A stretch of 64,000 nucleotides of DNA. It comes from Glandiceps talaboti (taxonomy: Eukaryota; Hemichordata; Enteropneusta; Spengelidae). A program made the position numbers and the translations under genes. The stretch spans positions 5,587,963-5,651,962 of the forward strand of contig NC_135551.1 of assembly GCF_964340395.1 (NCBI RefSeq), given 5' to 3'. Each line of letters starts with the position of its first letter. Within the stretch, counting starts at the first letter, position 1. Below are positions 25,201 to 35,450 of this stretch, in pieces. The notes under the pieces are model-generated. The model was given only the letters and a program-made list of their open reading frames with translations, ran no database searches and was not told the origin of the DNA.

Positions 25201-28200
25201 GCATGGAAACTATAGAAATTTTATCCCTTTCCCCTTCCTGTTACCGGGGTTCCCCAACATTAGCAAAAAACACTGTATATTATGTCATGAGAAGCACTGA
25301 CAAAGAAAAAACTGAATTTCAGAATGATGTATTGCTTTCAGTTGATATCTACTTTCACTATGTCAAACTTTACATAGATAACCCCTCATCTGGGTGGCTG
25401 GGGTGGGGTCCGTCACCTATGGGACTACATGTGGTAATCCACTGTGACAACCCCAAACCCACTTTTGAACTATTTCAACCCAAAATCAATACCCCATTTT
25501 ACATTATTTACAACTGCTTATAATAGTTGGACCAGTATTTAAACAATAACATTGACAACATGACAGCATACTACACTTGACTTTAGTATGAAAAACATGT
25601 CAAAAATTGTAAACAGTATAGTAGATAGCATGACAGCACACTAACCTGCATGACAGCATTGAAGAAACATGTATTACCAAGGTTATTCAAGCCCTGTAAA
25701 CAAACACAAACACAATCAAACCTTCAATCACAGTAAACACACCTTCTACAATTGAGACATGTGACAACTATTCATTTTAATTTATTTATTTTATTTTATT
25801 TGTCTTATAAATCTAAGGATTAGATGTGACTCATAAGACACTTGAATAAACAAACAACAACAAACAACTCCTGGCTGCCCTCATGAATAATTAATTAGCA
25901 AAACAGTGCCAGACACAATTTGTGACTGATAACAGTTCATGATACAAGCCACATGATGACTTTAGTCCAATTTTCAGCTCGTTCAACATAGAAATACATT
26001 GATTAGTAACAATTTTAGTCAGACTTTGGTACAAACAGCTCTGACTACATTATAGTACATAGTGTTCATGAAAACTTTATACTGGTAACTGTACTCTCTA
26101 AATTCTCCAGAACATGTGTTATAGCACACAAATAACTACTTTAGCAGACATCCACAATAAGGCATCAATATCATTTTGGAATTAACCATAGAATTTCAAC
26201 AATATACAATATCATGATGTTGACTCTTACCTTGACTTTGTGTAATACAGCACTGCTGGCTTTACTTGTCACATTCTGTTTATCTTTCTCCACTAATTCT
26301 AATTCTTTCTCTTTCTTTTTCCCTGTAACAGCAATACAAGACCCCATCATTAATGTATGGTAGTTGATCTCAACTAACGCAGGTATAAAAGTTCTGACTC
26401 TTTTTCATTACTGCCCTGTACTCCCATGACTATTACAACCTAATATCACTACATTAACAAAAGTAAACTACGGTGGGAACACCCACATTGATTTCCTGTT
26501 TGAGTTTAAAAATAAACCTTTCAACTTTCCGCAACAAATTTTGTATCAAATATTCCTCTCAGTTCCTAGTGAAACAACTTTCATATATATTTATTGCTCT
26601 TAAAGTGGCCATATAGAAGAGGATTTGGTATTTATTTTAGAATTTTAGCCCATAAAACAATTTCATCATGGCTTCCTACTTGAAAAATCAATGCAAAACA
26701 ACATATACCAAATCATTGTTTGTATAAAATCTAAAAAAAATTTGCAAATGATTAATAACTGTCAATGTTTGTTTATTGTACATACAATAACAAAACTTTT
26801 TACACATTTTTTTAGCTTTTTGCTCTGAATTGAGTTACAAATACAGACTAGATCAATGTTGCTTCACATTGATTTTTTCAAGTAGAAAGCCATGATAAAA
26901 TTGTTTTATAAATTAAAAATCCAAAATAAATACCAAATCCTCATCCATATGGCCAATCTAAAAGCCAGCGGCCCAAATTGCACATTTTCCACAAACGAAC
27001 AAATCATAAATGGTTACAGTATATAAAGAAAGAAAATACAAAGATGAATGAATAACTACCTAACTAAATATTCTGAATGATTTATACACAAAAAGTGACA
27101 ATTTGATTATTACAGACTTCTTATTGCATGCCATGAGATCTTAGAACAACACACTCAGAGAAAGAGAGAGGTAGTTTTATGAGATACACAGACATATACA
27201 GACTTCACACACAATATACAGTGTAATATGGGTTACAGTTCTGTCCACTACTTCAGACCCTGTATCGTTATTTCTCCCAACAACAAAAAAATGCAAAAAA
27301 TGTTTCATTTACACAATTTTCACGGGCAAGGGTTATAATATATATGCTGATAGGTTACTTAGAGTGTCAATCAACTTTGGTGGATGCTAAAACTGATTAT
27401 ACATACAAATTTTAACAGGTTGTGCAAAACACTATTTCACTGTGATAGCTGATAATGTGAGTGTGTTATTAGCACACAACTTAGAGGGAAAACTGTACAC
27501 AAGTAAAATGGCAAGAAATGAGAAGTGAAGTAAATAATTTCAGTCACCATTAATACAAGGAAATTAATCATACATCAAACCATGACTCAGTTCGGAAGAA
27601 ACTAAGTAAACAGAGACAAAATATATATATAGAAATTCTGATGACAATATTTTTCTTAATATAAAACATTTTGTTACCATTAATAACACTTTTGATGTTC
27701 AAACTACATAGGGTTCAAACTACATAGGGTTCTCTACAGGTTTTAATAATGGTGTGGTGAACTCTGACCTACCTACTGTGGTGAACTCTGACCTACCTAC
27801 TGTGGTGAACTCTGACCTACCTACTATAATGAACTCTGACCTACCTATGCTTTTTTTGAAGTCATGTTATCAGTAACAAACATTTTTTTCATTTTTGCAT
27901 AAGTACAATGCACAATGTAGTTGGGTACAGAAAATGCAATATCAGTGCTACATAAATCACCAGTTTCTATGCTAATGACACAGTTGCTATGGTAATGGAA
28001 GTTTCTATTGTAATAACACAGTTGCTATGGTAATGGCAGTTTCTATTGTAATAACACAGTTGCTATGGTAATAGCAGTTTCTATTGTAATAACACAGTTG
28101 CTATGGTAATGACAGTTGCTATGGTAATGACAAGGTACTTGTGAGGCAGTGGGTTGTCCAGATCATACTTCATAGGACCTTGGATCTTATGATTTTTTTT

Positions 28201-31200
28201 AAATGACAAATAATTTACATAACAATGGTGGCCTTAATAAAACAGAAGAGGACAAAGGTGGCTGACCTGATTTTACTTCCTCCTGGATCAGTGACTTCAA
28301 TTGTCAGGCATTGTGACTCATTTTATTTGAAACAGATTAAATTTCATGAAAATACAACTATGGGTTCACAGTCCATGAAATGCTAACAATGTTTCCCATA
28401 ATGCACTGCAATGCAATTACCAGTACACTATGCAACAATATGCAAGCGCACTGACATAAGTAATCACTTGTACATACTAAAATGATACATACATGTATAT
28501 ACATACCTCCAAATACCAAAGTCATTTATGAATACTACAGTGTAAATCAGCATGGTTCAACTCCTACACAATCAGTCTAAATATATAATTGTCTGTTTAC
28601 CTGATGAAGGTCTTTCTGGTTTAGTGGCACCAGCTTGTTTCTTGATAAATTCCACACATTCAGTCAGTTTACGACTTCCATCCAGTGTGATGTCATCATC
28701 ACATTCGTAACACCTGAAACAACAATTGCACTTTATCAATTCTGATATTAAATGAAAACAAACGCAACCTGAGTCTATACGTTTTGGGGCATAATTTTTG
28801 CAACATATTTATAGGGTGCATGTCATATTCTACATACTGAATATATACCTAACTTATCACTTACAATTGCCTGAACTCAAACCTGGTGTTAATATATAAC
28901 TTATACACGATTCAATGACGTAATATTTTTACACATATGATAAAATGTGAAGGAAATCCCTAATATATAATTCAACTGTTCTAACAATGCCAGAAGACAA
29001 TTATAATGTCATAGAAAGTATACATCGACATTAACAGTATACTAGAATAGTTTATCCAAAGTATTTTCACTTAATTAAAAAGCTGAAAATCTAAGCTTGT
29101 GAAACTTTCATATTTAAAGAATTTTCCATTAGATACATGTACATCAGCAGAGAAAGTATGATTGGGCCCAACATACACTATATGGTAACAGCCAATGTAC
29201 TAGATATGGTTGATGTCATACAAAGGACATTACACCACAAATAAACCACGTTGTACTCGCTCAAAAATATTAATTTTATAACCTGGTCATTCTATATTAT
29301 GAAAGGTACTCAACATATGAGTTAAAACATTCAATGTTTTTCCTGGTTTTTCATAAAATATGTTTGTGTACCGATAGGTAAAGTTCTATCATTCTACAAT
29401 ATTTATCTTCGGTTAGCCGGAAAGCACTATCATAGTTCATACTAATTTTTGTCACTGCTCCTCTATTTCAGACTGATATGGCTCTGTACGTTACTCATAC
29501 TTTTATAGGTTGAAAGGGAATGGGGAAAAGGGGGAACAGATACAAACAGTTGGCCAGAGGAGCACTGGAGGGTGTGGCAGAGAGCGTAAAGTGTTTTTAC
29601 TTACCATACTGCCCAGTTGTTAAGGTTTAATACAACGGCATGTGGCTGTGAATGGGCAGTTTGATAATGACTGAGAGCATGCTGACCAGGTGAATTACGA
29701 TCACAACCCTAGAAAAATAAATCATTTTAATATTTACATGTACATGAGTGATCATATCTACTCAATACAACACCTTACCTAGTTCTTTGACTTCAGACAA
29801 AATAAATGGCATTGCGTTCAAAGTCACACTACTTTCCTGAGAAGTAAACTGTAAAATTGACACCAAGTTAATTTGCAAATTTTGACTAATGTGCATTACG
29901 ATATTGTAGACAATTGATGGTGAAACAGTTAGAGTGGTTGGATTGGAATATCTGCAGGTTGCAGGTTGCAGATTTGAGCCTCACTGTTGCCGTTTGTTTC
30001 CGAATGGTTAAAATCTGTGTGTAAGATTTGAACCATAAAACTACCTAAATATACATTGCATATCTGATACCAACCCTGTAAACAATACCAATTTGGTATA
30101 TTTTTATTGACCTGGTCATCAACGAGCAAACAACAAGAACTTGATAGTAATTTTATTTACTTGATGACCATACAGTAAACAACAACAACTTGACATAATA
30201 TTTTTATTTACCTGGTGACCACACTGTAAACAACACCATATAGTAATTTCTATATCATCAGGCAGCATGGTATCAGCTGACGTCACTTCATCATGTACTC
30301 CCTTCTCTTTCCCTTTACCACTGTCTTTTTTACAAGTCTGCAGATTAAAATATAAACACACTCATTTGTTGCACTATTTCTACTGGTGTTGTCTTTCTAC
30401 TAATAAACAATTTAAGTATATTTCATAAAATCAATTATGCCTTGTATCTCTACACCAATTGAAAATGTCAAAAATATCTTAACCAGCCCACTTCACATTT
30501 GGATTCAAATTTACATGCGAAAACAGTTGTCTGGCACAGCTACACAAAAGCTTGGTCCAGATCAAAAGAATGACTGCATGTAATCCTCGTGGTACCATTG
30601 ATAAGATAACACTAATGTGATGGCATGGGATTGAAACATACCCCTTTAACTGAAAAGAACATCTGAATGATATCAGGTGTCTAAGTAAGTAAATCTCAAA
30701 ATAATTTTCAAACTAATTTTTCACACTTGCTAACTTCTTAGAAATCTGTCTTTTTAAACGTATTGTTTTACTTGTTGATAAAGTTACTTCCTTTCCATTT
30801 GTGTTTGAAATAAACTCCCTTCCTGAGTAAATGTCCAGTTGACAGACTCAGTAATTGAAATGATTATTGTTACAACTGTCATATTAGGGTAAACACCTAC
30901 CGGACATTCTCCAAGTGTCCCTTGTTTCAATGCTTTTTTCACATTAGAGAGAACCACTGATTTACAGACATGTTCACAACTTTTTCCTGCAACAAAATCA
31001 AAATCGTTATACAAGAATGTAATAATACATGTAGCTGTAGTTGGACTGTAAAGGATACACCAGGCAATTAATTTTGTGTTTCAATGTCAGTTTTTCTGAG
31101 CCACTCAGTTTGTTAACTCTTCCATTGTTCTTTGTCTAAGTTATACCCAGGACTGTAAGAGTCACAAGTTATTATGGAATCGTCACATTTATTTTAATTG

Positions 31201-32796
31201 ATGAGGAAATACAGCTTTTTGATTTAGCTATTGAAGGAAATGTATTAATTAACTATTCAGTCATAAATTCTTCCATTGAATAGTTCTTAGTCCTGTTTTT
31301 GCCTTTGAACAGAAAATTTACATTCTACATAAGGCCTAATAAAAAACAATTGTGTGGTTCCAGTTACATTCAATTTTAGAATAGGTGGATTTTTTATTTT
31401 ATTTTATTATATTTTTTTTTTCATGTGTGAGTGTCTAGTTCAGGTTTTCCATTGTTTTCCAAATGGTCTCTGTGTTGTTTATTTCATCCTATCAGATGTA
31501 AAACCATTACAGATTGAAAGAACAGTTTTAGAGTGTCATTTTAAGTTGATGGCAGTTTTTGCATCTACTATTTCTTGTGAGATTTCACAATTTTTGCAAT
31601 TTTATTATTCTTTTCTCGAATACATTAAAAAAAGTTTAGGGTTGGCAGTGAAAAGCTAGGTGGGGATCGGGTAAATGGAACCAAACAATTATTTTATTAG
31701 GCCTAATGACATTACAACCCATGTCTACATCACTGATTCTGTCTGTGGTGCTTGAAATATAAATCAAAACATTCCAATCACCATTATTTTTTCCCTGATT
31801 TTTATAAAGTTTGCAAGTGGATGTATAATTATATTATTCCCAATATTTTTCTTCATTCAGCCAGAAAATATGTGTCACCTAAGGATTTTGTCAATACTTG
31901 TCTAGCAAATTCAGTAACAAGGCTCCTTAGGTTACTGATAGTTTACTTGCAAGGACAAAGAAAATTATACTACTATTACTAGGGGATTAAAATAAATCCC
32001 ATTGTCAAGTCTTATACTAGTGAAGTCTCTGGGCTAATAGTCTAGAATTTGAAAGATACTACTTTACATTGAATTACATGAAAATTATGAATGAATCTAA
32101 TTTATCTGGTGAACAAGGGTCAATATGAAGCTATTACAAGGTTGCCACTGTTGGATGTGAAGCTATTACAACCCATAACACCAAAGTAAAGCACTTTTTG
32201 TATGTACCATAATAGTTCATAGCATCCATATCAAGTGTTAAAAAAAAGTACATACTGTTTTTTCATTTGCTAACTGATCACATTAGAAAGGCCACATGCT
32301 GGGCTAGTAAATAGTAACCGAAAGAGTATACTTTTTACACTTGATATGAAAGCTATAATTTAAAAAACGAGTGTAGCACACAGAGGAAGTGCTTTACTTC
32401 AATGTTACTAGTTGTACAAGGTTGCCACTGTTTGGAAAACATACAGATACATTATCACTCATTAACAATGTCAATACAGCTATTAACTTGTTTCCTTTGT
32501 TTTCCAACCAATCAGAATGAACCTTGTAAAGTGTTTCGCATTATCTGGATGAGGATTCCTGATCATTATGATTGTCCAATCAACACATCATGGGAATACA
32601 ATGTACCTTAGACGATTGACTTTATCTCAATTAGTCTTTCTGTTTCCAATGTATGACCATTATTCTTACCTTGGATACCATCTCCTGCTGCTTCATCAGA
32701 GGAGTCATTATTAAACCTTTCATCTCTTTTCTGTTTCCTTAATCTATGTTTCTTCTTCGTCATGGCCGTTAGCTGACTTGTCTCCAGTACTCGCAT
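12737..32796 (-). CDS. USP16: USP16/USP45-type ubiquitin carboxyl-terminal hydrolase, 18 coding exons
   Basis: Cysteine protease of the USP family that removes ubiquitin; vertebrate USP16 acts on histone H2A and ribosomal substrates. Coding exons in order (all minus): 32670-32763, 30901-30986, 30212-30337, 29605-29708, 28601-28713, 26231-26322, 25646-25693, 24476-24601, 23924-24054, 23242-23329, 22566-22656, 19898-19986, 18945-19007, 18169-18348, 16223-17114, 15409-15509, 14611-14697, 12737-13204. Every junction keeps phase, giving about 992 aa (vertebrate homologues are near 820). Order: ZnF-UBP (about residues 33-170), Cys box [11 protein letters not shown] (Cys about 214), [18 protein letters not shown], a long acidic Ser-rich insert, [10 protein letters not shown], then EHSGG...GGHYTAY (His) and WFYISDTHV. 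Motifs are closer to USP16 than USP45. The start is taken as ATG 32763 (G at -3, MTKKKHRL); an in-frame ATG at 32796 directly after TAA has a poor context. The exon 14 acceptor could instead be 21 bases further in. Confidence 0.93.
14010..14384. mobile_element. hAT-like MITE with 8-bp flanking duplication
   Basis: Ends are inverted copies: TAGTTTTGGTTACCCAGACT at the left and the complement of AGTCTGGGTAACCGAGACTA at the right, extending about 33 bp. CTAACAAG occurs at 14002-14009 and again at 14385-14392, an 8-bp direct repeat as left by hAT elements. The interior is non-coding. It sits in the intron between USP16/45 exons 17 and 18. Confidence 0.7.
14423..14520. repeat. Dispersed repeat, copy related to 55530-55630
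   Basis: Shares CAATCACAATTCTGTTGT, TTCAGCAATAAATGTG and CTTGCCAAATAATTAA-type blocks with the sequence near 55.55 kb. The family is not recognised. Confidence 0.45.
14812..14960. repeat. Threefold tandem repeat, about 55-bp unit
   Basis: Repeats CTTCAATGACCAG..GAGGGCCCCTATAGT..CTTGTAC three times inside the intron between USP16/45 exons 16 and 17. Confidence 0.8.
15240..15356 (-). repeat. Decayed partial copy of USP16/45 exon 16 with internal expansion
   Basis: In plus-strand order, TTTGAGATGT, a GTACTGGAG/GGAGGAGGTAAT block repeated three times, then TAAACTATTTACAAGCAT and ACATGTACAC. These run parallel to the genuine exon 16 at 15409-15509 (TTTGAGATGTAACGTCAGTA, GGAGGAGGATGAAAG, GTTTACTAGCATTGGTATAC). 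The copy lies just downstream of the exon 16 donor and has no open frame. Confidence 0.55.
16223..17114 (-). CDS. USP16: USP16/45 exon 15: long acidic/Ser-rich insert and start of the Cys-X2-Cys module
   Basis: An 892-base exon that begins [15 protein letters not shown], continuing the Lys-rich block of exon 14 ([12 protein letters not shown]), runs through about 240 low-complexity Asp/Glu/Ser/Asn residues, and ends in the conserved [18 protein letters not shown] and [10 protein letters not shown]. The frame actually extends upstream of the first ATG-like codon to the acceptor at 17115. The insert between catalytic subdomains is typical of USP16/45 but longer here. Confidence 0.88.
17791..18075. 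mobile_element. MITE family B copy 3
   Basis: Starts ATCCTGGTAGTTGAGCCTTC, contains GACACAAACTCAAACTATTGT and ACCAGTGTTTACACTATC, and ends in TAGTTTTTGTCTGTCT. It is a diverged copy in a USP16/45 intron. Confidence 0.6.
18700..18815. repeat. CA-rich microsatellite
   Basis: ACACATACATGCACA-type repeat ending in a (GCACGCAC)n/(CGCACA) run at 18790-18815. Confidence 0.85.
19217..19560. mobile_element. MITE family B copy 4 (inverted orientation)
   Basis: The most complete copy together with 5972-6292, in reverse orientation. It has GGTAATCCAGCCTTCAGTTT at the left and the complement terminus TTTTAGTTTGTGTCTATCTT followed by AACTACCAGGGTAGT at the right. The terminal repeat is about 50 bp. Confidence 0.65.
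20128..22466. mobile_element. Long TTA-flanked Harbinger-like element with unrelated interior
   Basis: The left 225 bp (CTCCGTTCACACTAGG...) and right about 510 bp match the two halves of the 617-bp element at 2944-3560, and TTA flanks both ends. About 1.6 kb of interior (20355-21960) is absent from the short copy. The interior is visibly richer in CpG than its surroundings. It carries minus-strand frames at 20639-20845 and 20940-21191 and a plus-strand frame at 21628-21939, none of which I recognise. No transposase motif (DDE) was seen. It lies in the intron between USP16/45 exons 11 and 12. Confidence 0.6.
24046..24425 (-). repeat. Minisatellite built from a splice acceptor (USP16/45 exon 9)
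   Basis: Eight copies of GGGTGTCTGGAAACAGAC (plus strand) at about 50-bp spacing, starting near 24051, 24104, 24155, 24208, 24259, 24311, 24343 and 24400. The first is the real exon 9 acceptor (minus strand TGTTTCCAG|ACACCCC); the others repeat it through the intron. Copies at 24104 and 24311 carry small changes but keep the AG. Confidence 0.9.
24740..25150. repeat. Dispersed repeat, copy related to 31360-31700
   Basis: Both copies end in a shared block (GGAACCAAACAATTATTTT) preceded by GGGT/GCCAGT..AAAA.CTAGGT-type sequence and a T-rich left part. No coding content. Confidence 0.5.
25646..25693 (-). CDS. USP16: USP16/45 exon 7: catalytic cysteine box
   Basis: A 48-base exon encoding [16 protein letters not shown]. 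The Cys of GNTCFF is the nucleophile of USP peptidases. It is bounded by TTTACAG and GTTAGTG and is in phase 0 at both ends. The ten-base motif CATGACAGCA at its 3' edge recurs twice in the following intron (about 25558 and 25628). Confidence 0.93.
26604..26960. mobile_element. Foldback MITE family A, copy 1
   Basis: Left arm AGTGGCCATATAGAAGAGG through TTCATCATGGCTTCCTACTT is matched by the complement in the right arm (AAGTAGAAAGCCATGATAAA ... CCTCATCCATATGGCC). The whole element is close to one palindrome around TATTGTACATACAATA. TTAA precedes the left end at 26600-26603. Confidence 0.75.
27705..27850. repeat. Tandem repeat, 24-bp unit
   Basis: GTGGTGAACTCTGACCTACC is repeated four times, preceded by a doubled AACTACATAGGGTTC. 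It lies in the intron between USP16/45 exons 5 and 6. Confidence 0.85.
27960..28132. repeat. Tandem repeat, about 37-bp unit
   Basis: ACACAGTTGCTATGGTAATG with GCAGTTTCTATTGTAATA is repeated four to five times in a USP16/45 intron. Confidence 0.85.
28601..30986 (-). CDS. USP16: USP16/45 exons 2-5: ZnF-UBP ubiquitin-binding domain
   Basis: Four exons encode the zinc-finger UBP domain. Metal-ligand pairs are visible: CEHVC (exon 2); a lone C in GECP and the TCKKD start of exon 3; CLQCGHQ|GCDRN across the exon 3/4 junction; HALSHY and HSQPHAV (exon 4); and WCYECDDD across the exon 4/5 junction. In the family this domain binds the free C-terminal GlyGly of ubiquitin. Ligand Cys and His residues are retained, so a functional fold is expected. 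The intron after exon 3 carries tandem copies of the exon 3 donor region (separate entry). Confidence 0.9.
28745..29115. mobile_element. Dispersed MITE family C, copy 1
   Basis: Aligns with 43181-43530 through blocks such as CAAACCTGGT, CAATGACGTAAT, CCAGAAGACAATT and TGTCATAGAA. The outer ends are eroded. Confidence 0.5.
30065..30240 (-). repeat. Tandem copies of a splice donor (USP16/45 exon 3)
   Basis: The exon 3 end (plus strand TTATTTACCTGGTGACCACA then CTGTAAACAACA) recurs at 50-51-bp spacing downstream in the intron: TTATTTACTTGATGACCATA near 30153 and TTATTGACCTGGTCATCAAC near 30103, with a partial fourth copy near 30072. The middle copies keep GTAAATAA or GTCAATAA at the donor position. 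Confidence 0.85.
30545..30660 (+). repeat. SINE-like dispersed repeat copy 1
   Basis: Shares TTGGTCCAGA, CAAAAGAATGA, ATGTAATCCT and GATAAGATAACACTAATGTG with 38397-38520 and part of 46020-46240. A GGGATTGAAAC block resembles a pol III B box. Confidence 0.5.
31360..31700. repeat. Dispersed repeat, copy related to 24740-25150
   Basis: T-rich left part and right terminal block GGAACCAAACAATTATTTT as in the 24.7-kb copy. The 101-codon open frame inside is not supported as a gene. Confidence 0.45.
32214..32360. mobile_element. Short MITE with about 25-bp terminal inverted repeats
   Basis: ATAGCATCCATATCAAGTGT at the left and the complement ACACTTGATATGAAAGCTAT at the right, about 90 bp apart. 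A half copy of the terminus (ATAGTATCCATATCAAGTGT) is seen near 8260. Confidence 0.55.
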
Positions 32797-33372
32797 TTAG
32801 ATGTTCATTTACCCAAAACTGAAAGAAAAAAATTATTGAGGATTTTTTTTAATATGTGACTTAAGTTTTAGGATTTCCACCAACACTGTAGGGGAGTCTC
32901 CCTATTTGTTTTCAAAATTCCGTAGTTTGACAAATCGAAAGGAATATCCAAGCCTGAGTCATCAGTCGCCCCCGCTGTCATCAGTCACGATGATTCGTAT
33001 GTCATGTATGTCGACACAATTACCGAGTACGTGAACTCTAATATTGGGGTCATTCAAAAATGCCCCATACCGATGATACACAGTTCACATTCAAATATAA
33101 GTACAACATTCTCTGGTACCAAAGTTTCATGAGGGAATGTTATTTTTTTACTCTATGTATTACGAAATGTCACGCTTCAATAATATTACTGAGTCGGTGT
33201 TACGAACTGTGATATCGTTTTACCACCCCCGGCCTCGAACTTCTGTCGGACATCACTATGATATTTCTTTCGTCTGGGCGGAGCAACACGACGGTCTCGT
33301 CGCATAAGGCGAGGCAATTTCGGCGCCTTACATTTCAAAACAGTATTGGAAATTAGTCTTCAAATTAACTTA

Positions 33373-33960
33373 CCACTTTAACCTTGAAATAGGTTTCCAA
33401 CAGGAGGTTGGAAACGGTATATTCACACGATTTACGTCCGCATTGACCGCATGCCCTCGAAATTCTTTAACCGGAAGTAAGCCTTGCGCTTTACCCCTTT
33501 ACGATAAACTTCATGTTCGGCGCTAAACAGTAACAAGATCCCGAGATAAATCAGTTTTCGATACTTATTTAAATCAAAATATAATATATAAGTTAAAAAG
33601 TTCGAAAGCCTCACTATAAACACATAAGTAGTTGCGCTGGGTGATTTTTTTTCATTGTCGTAAAGAAAGTTACGACATTCAGTCTTTTGGCTGTAACCTC
33701 GACCACACGTTAATATTTTTACATATCTGGAATAGCGTAATATTGAAAAGAAAATAATGTCATGCATACAACTATAATATTTACATTTGATCTATATAAA
33801 TTCAGATAAATTTCTATTTTTATCATTTGTGGAGAGATATTTTCTTGCATTTTTCAATTCCTTATATTTAATCTTTAGGACGAGGAAGGGATTCCCTCCA
33901 ATCCCGGAAGTTGTCGTGGCGTTAGGCTATTGATTAGTTGGTGGAGTGTTATGTGACTTT
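33373..33960. promoter_or_regulatory. Putative head-to-head promoter of USP16/45 and the YccV-domain gene
   Basis: The minus-strand sequence AAAGTG|GTAAGT at 33372-33373 would be the donor of a non-coding USP16/45 first exon, pairing with the acceptor CTTTCAG before the ATG exon (near 32820). On the plus strand, GCGT|GTAAGT at 34269-34270 would end a non-coding first exon of the YccV gene. Between them are two ETS-type CCGGAAGT sites (about 33470 and 33905, the second reading CCCGGAAGTTG). CpG density is raised around 33230-33330. Transcription starts are inferred, not observed. Confidence 0.5.
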
Positions 33961-34516
33961 TCTCTCCGTGTTTAGATGTGTTCTGTTGAGTTATTCGCCG
34001 CGGAAATCGTCTCCAGTTAATTTTAGAGTGTCGATTTGCTTAGTAAAGTAAAACTGTAGAAAGTGGGTCAATTTGGCAATTGTCGCAGATTTTTGTGATT
34101 GTGTTAAAAAAAGGTACACGTACAAGTACTTCAACATAACATACACAACGCGCACCGGGCAAAGAAGAAAGTGGATTTGGGACGCAAAGAAGTTTACACG
34201 TGATTCTGATAAATCGTGCCTACGGATTTGTACACGTCACTCGTGTATCAGTATTCGATGAGATAGCGTGTAAGTTTTGAAAATGTTCTTTTCTGTTTGC
34301 ACGAAGTGTGCGATTGCAGCGGGTTGCGTTTGTATATTGTAATTACACTTGCAAATTCCATTGTATTTGTGTAACAAATGATTAACATCAACAATAACAA
34401 AAACGTAATGTCGGGTGATTGTATTAAATGTAAACACTGTGATAAGATAGGTATGTGGGATGGAACATGCTAAATTGATATGCATACGTTCGTATTCTTG
34501 CTAAGAAGAAAGTATT

Positions 34517-34640
34517 GTCTTGAACTCGTCCTGCTTGCAGACGGTGCACGTGTCTAGATTACTGACATTACCCTCAACACCGGAGAAGGCAGGGACGACG
34601 TAACATGTACTCCGTATGCAAGCAGGACTAGTCTTGAACA
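34517..34640. mobile_element. Short inverted-repeat element
   Basis: AGTCCTGCTTGCATACGGAG-type termini: CGTCCTGCTTGCAGACGG at 34528-34545 and the complement CCGTATGCAAGCAGGAC at 34613-34629. The interior is about 70 bp. Confidence 0.55.
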
Positions 34641-34737
34641 TGATATGAATCACCAAATTACCAGCAATACAATTATTAATTCCACCCATCGATCATCTCG
34701 AAGAAAGTTGGCATTATTATACAGGGTACGTCATCCA

Positions 34738-35450
34738 GATTGCGATTCACTTCGTCCCATTTTCAACTCGTCCCATTTCAACTCGCCCCAATTTCAACTC
34801 GCCCCATTTTCAACTCGCCCCATTTTTAACTCGTCCCATTTTCAACTCGCCCCAACAACACTAGGAAACGTTTATAAATCTAAACGATACATGGACTCGA
34901 AGTACGGAGACCGAAACATTTACATGATTTTACCTACGTAGCCAGTCGAAGCGTAGCAAATGGAACATTTCGTAGCAGAAAGTGGTGTGGGTTTTGGCTA
35001 AGAGTTTGGTAGATCTAGAACTTATACTAGCACAACAACTTTAAATTTCCTCAGTCATGGAATATCACTTTTCACATTAGGACTTAATGTTTACAACCCA
35101 AATAAGAAATAATAATGATAATAACCAGGGAGAATATTAGTGACTGACACGCTTACGACTTCCGCGCGTACGGGTCCTCTCCCTAGATAACGCAACTAAG
35201 TATTGTAGTATACTAGTATGTGTTTACAGCGCAAGTGGTACTTCATTAGTGGAATACGAGATACCACAGACCCTCAAACTGAGTACTACTAGCTTCGATT
35301 TCATATATGCACAGGTAAATTATATTGCAAAGAGTTGGGGCGAGTTGAAAATGGGGCGAGTTGAAATTGGGGCGAGTTGAAAATTGGACGAGTTGAGTGG
35401 GACGAGTTGAAATGGGACGAGTTGAAATTGGGACGAGTTGATCCGTCACC
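34738..35450. mobile_element. MULE/foldback-like element with tandem-repeat termini and 9-bp duplication
   Basis: The exact 9-bp sequence CGTCATCCA flanks the element at 34729-34737 and 35451-35459. The left end is GATTGCGATTCACTTCGTCC followed by about six tandem copies of an approximately 17-bp unit (TTTCAACTCGCCCCA). The right end is the inverted array (GGGGCGAGTTGAAA units) ending GAGTTGATCCGTCACC. The 713-bp element has no transposase. A 9-bp duplication with long repeat-built inverted termini is the signature of Mutator-like and foldback (FB/TU-type) elements. It sits in intron 1 of the YccV gene. Confidence 0.8.

Noticed and set aside
29929-30129. Frame containing VDDQVNKN
   Set aside because: Intronic copies of the exon 3 donor region rather than a separate gene.
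34645-34941. Frame with repeated FNSSHFQLAP motif
   Set aside because: Translation of the 17-bp terminal repeats of the 34.7-kb element.
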